Assembly (NCBI GenBank): GCA_934463035.1
Contig: CAKSIG010000012.1
Location: forward strand, 1 to 26,520
Reading direction: 5' to 3'
Length of the DNA stretch: 26,520 nucleotides
From: an uncultured Eubacteriales bacterium
GTDB taxonomy: Bacteria; Bacillota; Clostridia; Oscillospirales; Acutalibacteraceae
The notes under the pieces were generated by a model. The model was not told the origin of the DNA. It ran no database searches and saw only the letters and a list, made by a program, of their open reading frames with translations. A program made the translations under genes and the position numbers. Positions 23,954 through 26,520 of this stretch are shown piece after piece (within the stretch, counting starts at the first letter, position 1; every line of letters starts with the position of its first letter).

Positions 23954-23988
23954 CATTTATTACCGATTGCTTAGTGTGAGGTGACATA

Positions 23989-24150
23989 ATGACAGAAAAC
24001 AAAAAATGTCCTCGCAAGCGAAAATGCGAACGCCACGGAAAATGCGGAGAGTGCCGAAAACACCACGCGCAATTCAAAAAGCCTTTTTCTGTTGCCTGCG
24101 AAAGAAAGAACAAAGCCAAACGTGCGAAGAAAACGCCGCACAGTTTATAA
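23989..24150 (+). CDS. Small Cys-rich basic protein, function unknown
   Basis: This 53-residue product starts at an ATG preceded by GAGGTG at 5-nt spacing and ends in TAA. It begins MTENKKCPRKRKCERHGKC, continues GECRKHHAQF, and ends in a Lys/Arg-rich tail. Cysteines are at residues 7, 13, 19, 22 and 37 with His at 16, 25 and 26, in the pattern C-x5-C-x5-C-x2-C-x2-HH. This suggests a small metal-binding or nucleic-acid-binding protein. Similar short C-P-[RK]-rich proteins occur in Clostridia as far as I recall, without known function. It is read divergently from the truncated lyase gene and lies upstream of the XRE repressor gene on the same strand. Confidence 0.65.
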   Translation: MTENKKCPRKRKCERHGKCGECRKHHAQFKKPFSVACERKNKAKRAKKTPHSL

Positions 24151-24153
24151 AAT

Positions 24154-24171
24154 GCTGTGCATATTCACAGC
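24154..24171 (+). terminator. Possible weak terminator after the small Cys-rich gene
   Basis: GCTGTG-N6-CACAGC, a perfect 6-bp stem, begins 3 bp after the stop codon at 24150. A T-rich run (TTTTTCTTT) follows only after about 13 nt, which is far for an intrinsic terminator, so the call is tentative. Confidence 0.3.
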
Positions 24172-24209
24172 CGCAGATTAGAATTTTTCTTTCCGCGAAA
24201 GCGCATAAA

Positions 24210-24250
24210 TATACCGAATTGGGATATTATGAGTATACCATAGTGGGATA
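24210..24250 (+). promoter_or_regulatory. Tandem operator upstream of the XRE repressor gene
   Basis: Two copies of TATACC-N5-GGGATA lie at 24210-24226 and 24234-24250, 24 bp from start to start, ending 21 bp before the ATG of the repressor. Within each copy the two halves are near-complementary (one mismatch per arm), as expected for a dimeric helix-turn-helix protein. Autoregulation by the adjacent XRE protein is the simplest reading. No clear -35 box is visible next to them. Confidence 0.6.
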
Positions 24251-24271
24251 ATAATGTCAAGGGGTGGCACT

Positions 24272-24478
24272 ATGCGTTTAAAGGAAATCAGAAAAGCAAA
24301 GGGCATATCACAGTTAAAACTCGCGATGGATCTGAACACAAACCAAAACACTATAAGCCGCTACGAAACGGGCGAACGCGAGCCCGGAATCGCTGAACTT
24401 ATAGCGTTAGCCGATTATTTCAATGTTTCGGTTGATTATCTTCTCGAACGGACAGACAGATCGGAAATAAACAAATGA
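24272..24478 (+). CDS. Small XRE-family transcriptional repressor
   Basis: This 68-residue DNA-binding protein consists of a single Cro/C1-type helix-turn-helix: MRLKEIRKAKGISQLKLAMD, LNTNQNTISRYETGEREPGI, then ALADYFNVSVDYLLERTDR. The recognition helix is around NTISRYETG. The ATG at 24272 has AAGGGG at 7-nt spacing; an ATG six codons upstream is less well supported. There is no effector domain, so it should respond only through its own level or a partner. Two copies of a candidate operator lie directly upstream. The stop codon lies in the left arm of a strong bidirectional terminator. Confidence 0.88.
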   Translation: MRLKEIRKAKGISQLKLAMDLNTNQNTISRYETGEREPGIAELIALADYFNVSVDYLLERTDRSEINK

Positions 24479-24507
24479 GCGTGTCAAAAATTCGACACGC
24501 TCATTTG
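24472..24507. terminator. Bidirectional intrinsic terminator between convergent regulators
   Basis: A perfect 14-bp inverted repeat, CAAATGAGCGTGTC (24472-24485) and its complement (24494-24507), with an 8-nt loop is followed by T-rich sequence on both strands (CTTATTTGTTTTT on plus, TTTATTTCC on minus). It overlaps the stop codon of the plus-strand XRE gene and ends just before the stop of the minus-strand gene at 24509, so it serves both. Confidence 0.9.
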
Positions 24508-24508
24508 C

Positions 24509-24952
24509 TTATTTGTTTTTCCAATAATTAAGTTTCGGCAACGACTCCGCCATATATGCGCGCATCTGCTCGGGAGGACAATTCTCATTGGCAAAATGCT
24601 CTACACAAAAATCAATTAAATCATTAATATCGGTGTATGTGAATTTCCCGTCTGTATAGCACCATTTGCAGTACTCCTCGTTAAATTCGCCGTCCGGCTC
24701 TTTGCTTATCATTAAATCTTCAAGCGGCATTCCGCAGCATTGGCAAACCAAATTTCTCGGCGAACCGAGCAATGTGTTTATCGACACATCAAACAGCTTT
24801 GACAGCAATTTCAGCGTTTCGGTGTTTGGCACCGTCTCGCCTGTTTCCCAGCGCGACACCGCCTGCCTTGTAACATAGACCTTCTCTGCAAGCTCGTCCT
24901 GCGACAGCCCCTGTTTCGTGCGCAACTTATTTATTACTTCTTTTGTTTCCAT
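24509..24952 (-). CDS. XRE-family regulator with C-terminal zinc ribbon
   Basis: This 147-residue protein has two domains. Residues about 5-62 form an XRE helix-turn-helix (KLRTKQGLSQDELAEKVYVT, RQAVSRWETGETVPN, FDVSINTLLG). Residues about 68-147 match the putative zinc ribbon family PF12674: CQCCGMPLEDL, then EEYCKWCYTDGKFTY with the metal-binding cysteines in two CxxC pairs, and a helical tail ending in PKLNYWKNK. Proteins of this kind occur widely in Clostridia as single-gene regulators; the signal they sense is unknown. ATG start with AGGGGG at 8-nt spacing and its own promoter. It shares a terminator with the convergent XRE gene. Confidence 0.9.
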   Translation of the reverse strand: METKEVINKLRTKQGLSQDELAEKVYVTRQAVSRWETGETVPNTETLKLLSKLFDVSINTLLGSPRNLVCQCCGMPLEDLMISKEPDGEFNEEYCKWCYTDGKFTYTDINDLIDFCVEHFANENCPPEQMRAYMAESLPKLNYWKNK

Positions 24953-24975
24953 AACTTCGACCCCCTGTTGATTCT

Positions 24976-25004
24976 ATTATACATAAAGCCCAACAACATT
25001 TCAA
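24976..25004 (-). promoter_or_regulatory. Sigma-A promoter of the XRE/zinc-ribbon gene
   Basis: On the minus strand: TTGAAA (24999-25004), 17-bp spacer, TATAAT (24976-24981), about 25 bp before the ATG at 24952. This shows the gene is transcribed separately from the transporter gene upstream. Confidence 0.75.
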
Positions 25005-25043
25005 GCAACAGGCAGTTGCGTTAAGTACAGCGTTTACTTATAT

Positions 25044-25916
25044 TCATTCGCCTGTTATTTCGCTGACAAGGGCAGAGCCGATAATCAGCGCCGCACCGAC
25101 AATCCCGAATACCGACAGTCTTTCGTGTAGAACCACAGCGGAAAGAAGCAGCGCAACCACAGGGTCAATATAGCTCATCACGGCGACAGACTGCGCTTTC
25201 AGATTTTTCATACTTCCAAAATACAATGCGTAAGCGATGCCTGTATGAACAACGCCGACAAGCAGTACCATGCCGACTACCGTTCCGTTCAAAGCGATTT
25301 CAGACAAATTCTCTGTCAACAGTAAATAAGGTATCAAAATGATCGCGGCGGCGGCAAGCTGGATAACGGACTTTTCATAAACATTCTCCAAAACCACCTT
25401 TTTGTTTAGGATCACAACAGCCGAATAAAGCACCGCGGCTCCGATGCCAAAGGCGATACCCTTGATATCCCGCGTTTGCAATCCGTCTCCGTTTAAAACC
25501 CCCGACACAAAAACCATACCGATTATCGCGGTAAGTGCGCACAGTATTTTTTTAAACGTCAGCCTTTCGCGAAATACAAACGGAGAAAGCAAAATCACGA
25601 TAGTCGGCTGCATATAGTAGCACATAGTCGCTACCGCAACCGATGTATAATTATACGCTTCAAAAAGCAACATCCAATTCAGACCCATAATTGCGCCCGT
25701 CAAGGTCAGCAAAAGCAACTTTTTAGCGTTCGTCTTTTGTGGTTTTCTTCCCTTCGCAAGAATTAAAACAACCAAAAACGCGCTTCCCAAAAGTCCGCGA
25801 AAAAACGCAAGCATAGCTGATGAAAGCGGTATGTATCTGCGGAATATCCCCAATGTTCCGAAAATTATCATAGAAGAAATAATCGCAGAATACGATTTTG
25901 CAGTTTCTTTATTCAT
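25044..25916 (-). CDS. EamA/DMT-family membrane transporter
   Basis: This 290-residue integral membrane protein has about ten hydrophobic segments in two repeated halves, the EamA (RhaT/YdcZ-like, drug/metabolite transporter) arrangement. Seen: SSAMLAFFRGLLGSAFLVVL, LNWMLLFEAYNYTSVAVATM, and in the second half ALYFGSMKNLKAQSVAVMSY, IDPVVALLLSAVVLHERLS and GIVGAALIIGSALVSE; the DPVxALLLxxxxLxE motif is a family hallmark. Family members export amino acids, purines or other metabolites; the substrate cannot be given. ATG start with GGGGTG upstream. It lies 41 bp after the flavoprotein gene and may be co-transcribed with it. Confidence 0.92.
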   Translation of the reverse strand: MNKETAKSYSAIISSMIIFGTLGIFRRYIPLSSAMLAFFRGLLGSAFLVVLILAKGRKPQKTNAKKLLLLTLTGAIMGLNWMLLFEAYNYTSVAVATMCYYMQPTIVILLSPFVFRERLTFKKILCALTAIIGMVFVSGVLNGDGLQTRDIKGIAFGIGAAVLYSAVVILNKKVVLENVYEKSVIQLAAAAIILIPYLLLTENLSEIALNGTVVGMVLLVGVVHTGIAYALYFGSMKNLKAQSVAVMSYIDPVVALLLSAVVLHERLSVFGIVGAALIIGSALVSEITGE

Positions 25917-25957
25917 TTTTTCACCCCATTTTTAACGCGCCGGCAGTTTATGCCGCA

Positions 25958-26434
25958 CTACCGCTCCTGTACTTCTTTACCGCTGAAATGCTCAACTGTT
26001 ATTTCAAATAGCTGTACCGCCTTTCCCGAGCGTGAGATTTCCTCAATGACCGTATTTTCATCAGGATAATATTTCATTGCCAATCTTTTTAACAGTTCTA
26101 TTGACTTTACCTCGTCTTCCACCAAACGGCATCTGCCGAAAACAACGACGCTCTGCAAAAACGGCGCCCAAGTTTCATTTCTGATAGTTTCATTTCCGTA
26201 AACTGTGAAGCATACCTTTTCACACGCACGTATGGAGTCTGCTTTATGACCTGTGCGCGCTCCGTGAAAATAGATCTTTTTCAAGCTGCTGTCGTATAAG
26301 TAATTGATAGGAATTGCATACGGGTATCCGTTATCACCGTTCACCGCCAATACACCGCGCCGACTGCTATTAAGGAGGGCTTCCGCCGCATTGGAGTCGA
26401 TTTCTTTTTTCTTCCTGCGAATTTCTCTGAACAT
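25958..26434 (-). CDS. Pyridoxamine 5'-phosphate oxidase-like flavoprotein (NimA type)
   Basis: This 158-residue protein has the FMN-binding split-barrel fold. Seen: N-terminal MFREIRRKKKEIDSNAAEAL, LNSSRRGVLAVNGDNGYPYA, IPINYLYDSSLKKIYFHGAR and TGHKADSIRACEKVCFTVYG, which match the NimA/PF12900 subfamily rather than classical PNPOx. Such proteins bind FMN or haem and some reduce nitro compounds, but most are uncharacterised. ATG start with AGGAG at 9-nt spacing. The 86 bp upstream are AT-rich with a TATAAT-like element but no clear -35 box. It may form a small unit with the transporter gene that follows. Confidence 0.9.
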   Translation of the reverse strand: MFREIRRKKKEIDSNAAEALLNSSRRGVLAVNGDNGYPYAIPINYLYDSSLKKIYFHGARTGHKADSIRACEKVCFTVYGNETIRNETWAPFLQSVVVFGRCRLVEDEVKSIELLKRLAMKYYPDENTVIEEISRSGKAVQLFEITVEHFSGKEVQER

Positions 26435-26520
26435 AACTATATACTCCTAAGATTTTATATTATATATTTTTTAGAAAACTGCCTCTGACAGCAGACAGTT
26501 CACCGTGTTTTTCTAATTCC

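Noticed and set aside
23886..24119. 77-codon open frame on the minus strand
   Set aside because: It has no good ribosome binding site, lies antisense to the small Cys-rich gene and has an unnatural composition (many His, Phe, Arg).
24006..24251. 81-codon open frame on the plus strand
   Set aside because: Overlaps the small Cys-rich gene in another frame, lacks a ribosome binding site and runs through the tandem operator.
25941..25955. CGGCA-N5-TGCCG hairpin between the flavoprotein and EamA genes
   Set aside because: Short stem with no U-tract downstream; too weak to call a terminator.
26459..26464. TATAAT-like element upstream of the flavoprotein gene
   Set aside because: No acceptable -35 box at 16-18 bp; the region is simply AT-rich.
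1..26520. CRISPR arrays, insertion sequences, prophage or integrase genes
   Set aside because: No regularly spaced repeats, transposase or recombinase motifs were seen on either strand.

Overview
The window looks like a chromosomal segment of a moderately low-GC Gram-positive bacterium of the class Clostridia. The evidence is the set of AGGAGG-like ribosome binding sites, consensus sigma-A promoters with 17-bp spacers, the family types present and a lipoprotein solute-binding protein. The species cannot be named from the sequence. Nearly everything is on the minus strand, so transcription runs from high to low coordinates; only a short block near 24.0-24.5 kb is on the plus strand.

Right flank (26.43 to 22.8 kb). 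In transcription order this holds a pyridoxamine-phosphate-oxidase-like flavoprotein, an EamA-family transporter, an XRE regulator fused to a zinc ribbon, and two small plus-strand genes: a 53-residue Cys-rich protein and a 68-residue XRE repressor preceded by a tandem operator. A 32-codon stump of a pectate-lyase-like gene and an AraC-family regulator follow.

Centre (22.79 to 2.57 kb). About 20 kb form what looks like one operon for a cell-surface or secreted heteropolysaccharide made by the Wzx/Wzy route. It starts at a perfect extended sigma-A promoter (22762-22790), has a leader of about 160 nt with several possible hairpins, and ends at a hairpin at 2582-2610. No gap between its genes exceeds about 61 bp and many overlap. 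It encodes an initiating sugar-phosphate transferase, seven glycosyltransferases (five GT2-like, two GT4-like), a Wzy-like polymerase and a Wzx-like flippase. A decoration block follows: an ATP-grasp ligase, a CapK/PaaK-like adenylating enzyme, an atypical DegT-like PLP protein, a GNAT acetyltransferase and a canonical DegT aminotransferase. The distal end has UDP-glucose 6-dehydrogenase between two related PF14907-type nucleotidyltransferases. The likely logic is initiation and stepwise assembly on undecaprenyl phosphate, modification, flipping and polymerisation, with Ugd supplying UDP-glucuronate. Chain-length control (Wzz, tyrosine kinase and phosphatase) and a sugar 4,6-dehydratase are not in the window. 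The CapK-like gene is broken by one in-frame UAA codon, so part of the decoration may be lost.

Left flank (2.49 to 0.07 kb). A separate operon encodes a polar amino-acid ABC importer (binding lipoprotein, permease, ATPase). Its promoter carries a perfect palindrome filling the -35/-10 spacer, and a strong hairpin lies between the binding-protein and permease genes.

The points most worth a second look are the interrupted CapK gene with its ATP-grasp/GNAT/DegT-like neighbours, the paired nucleotidyltransferases around ugd, the leader of the 20-kb operon, the duplicated XRE operator, the truncated lyase gene beside the AraC regulator, and the small Cys-rich protein.
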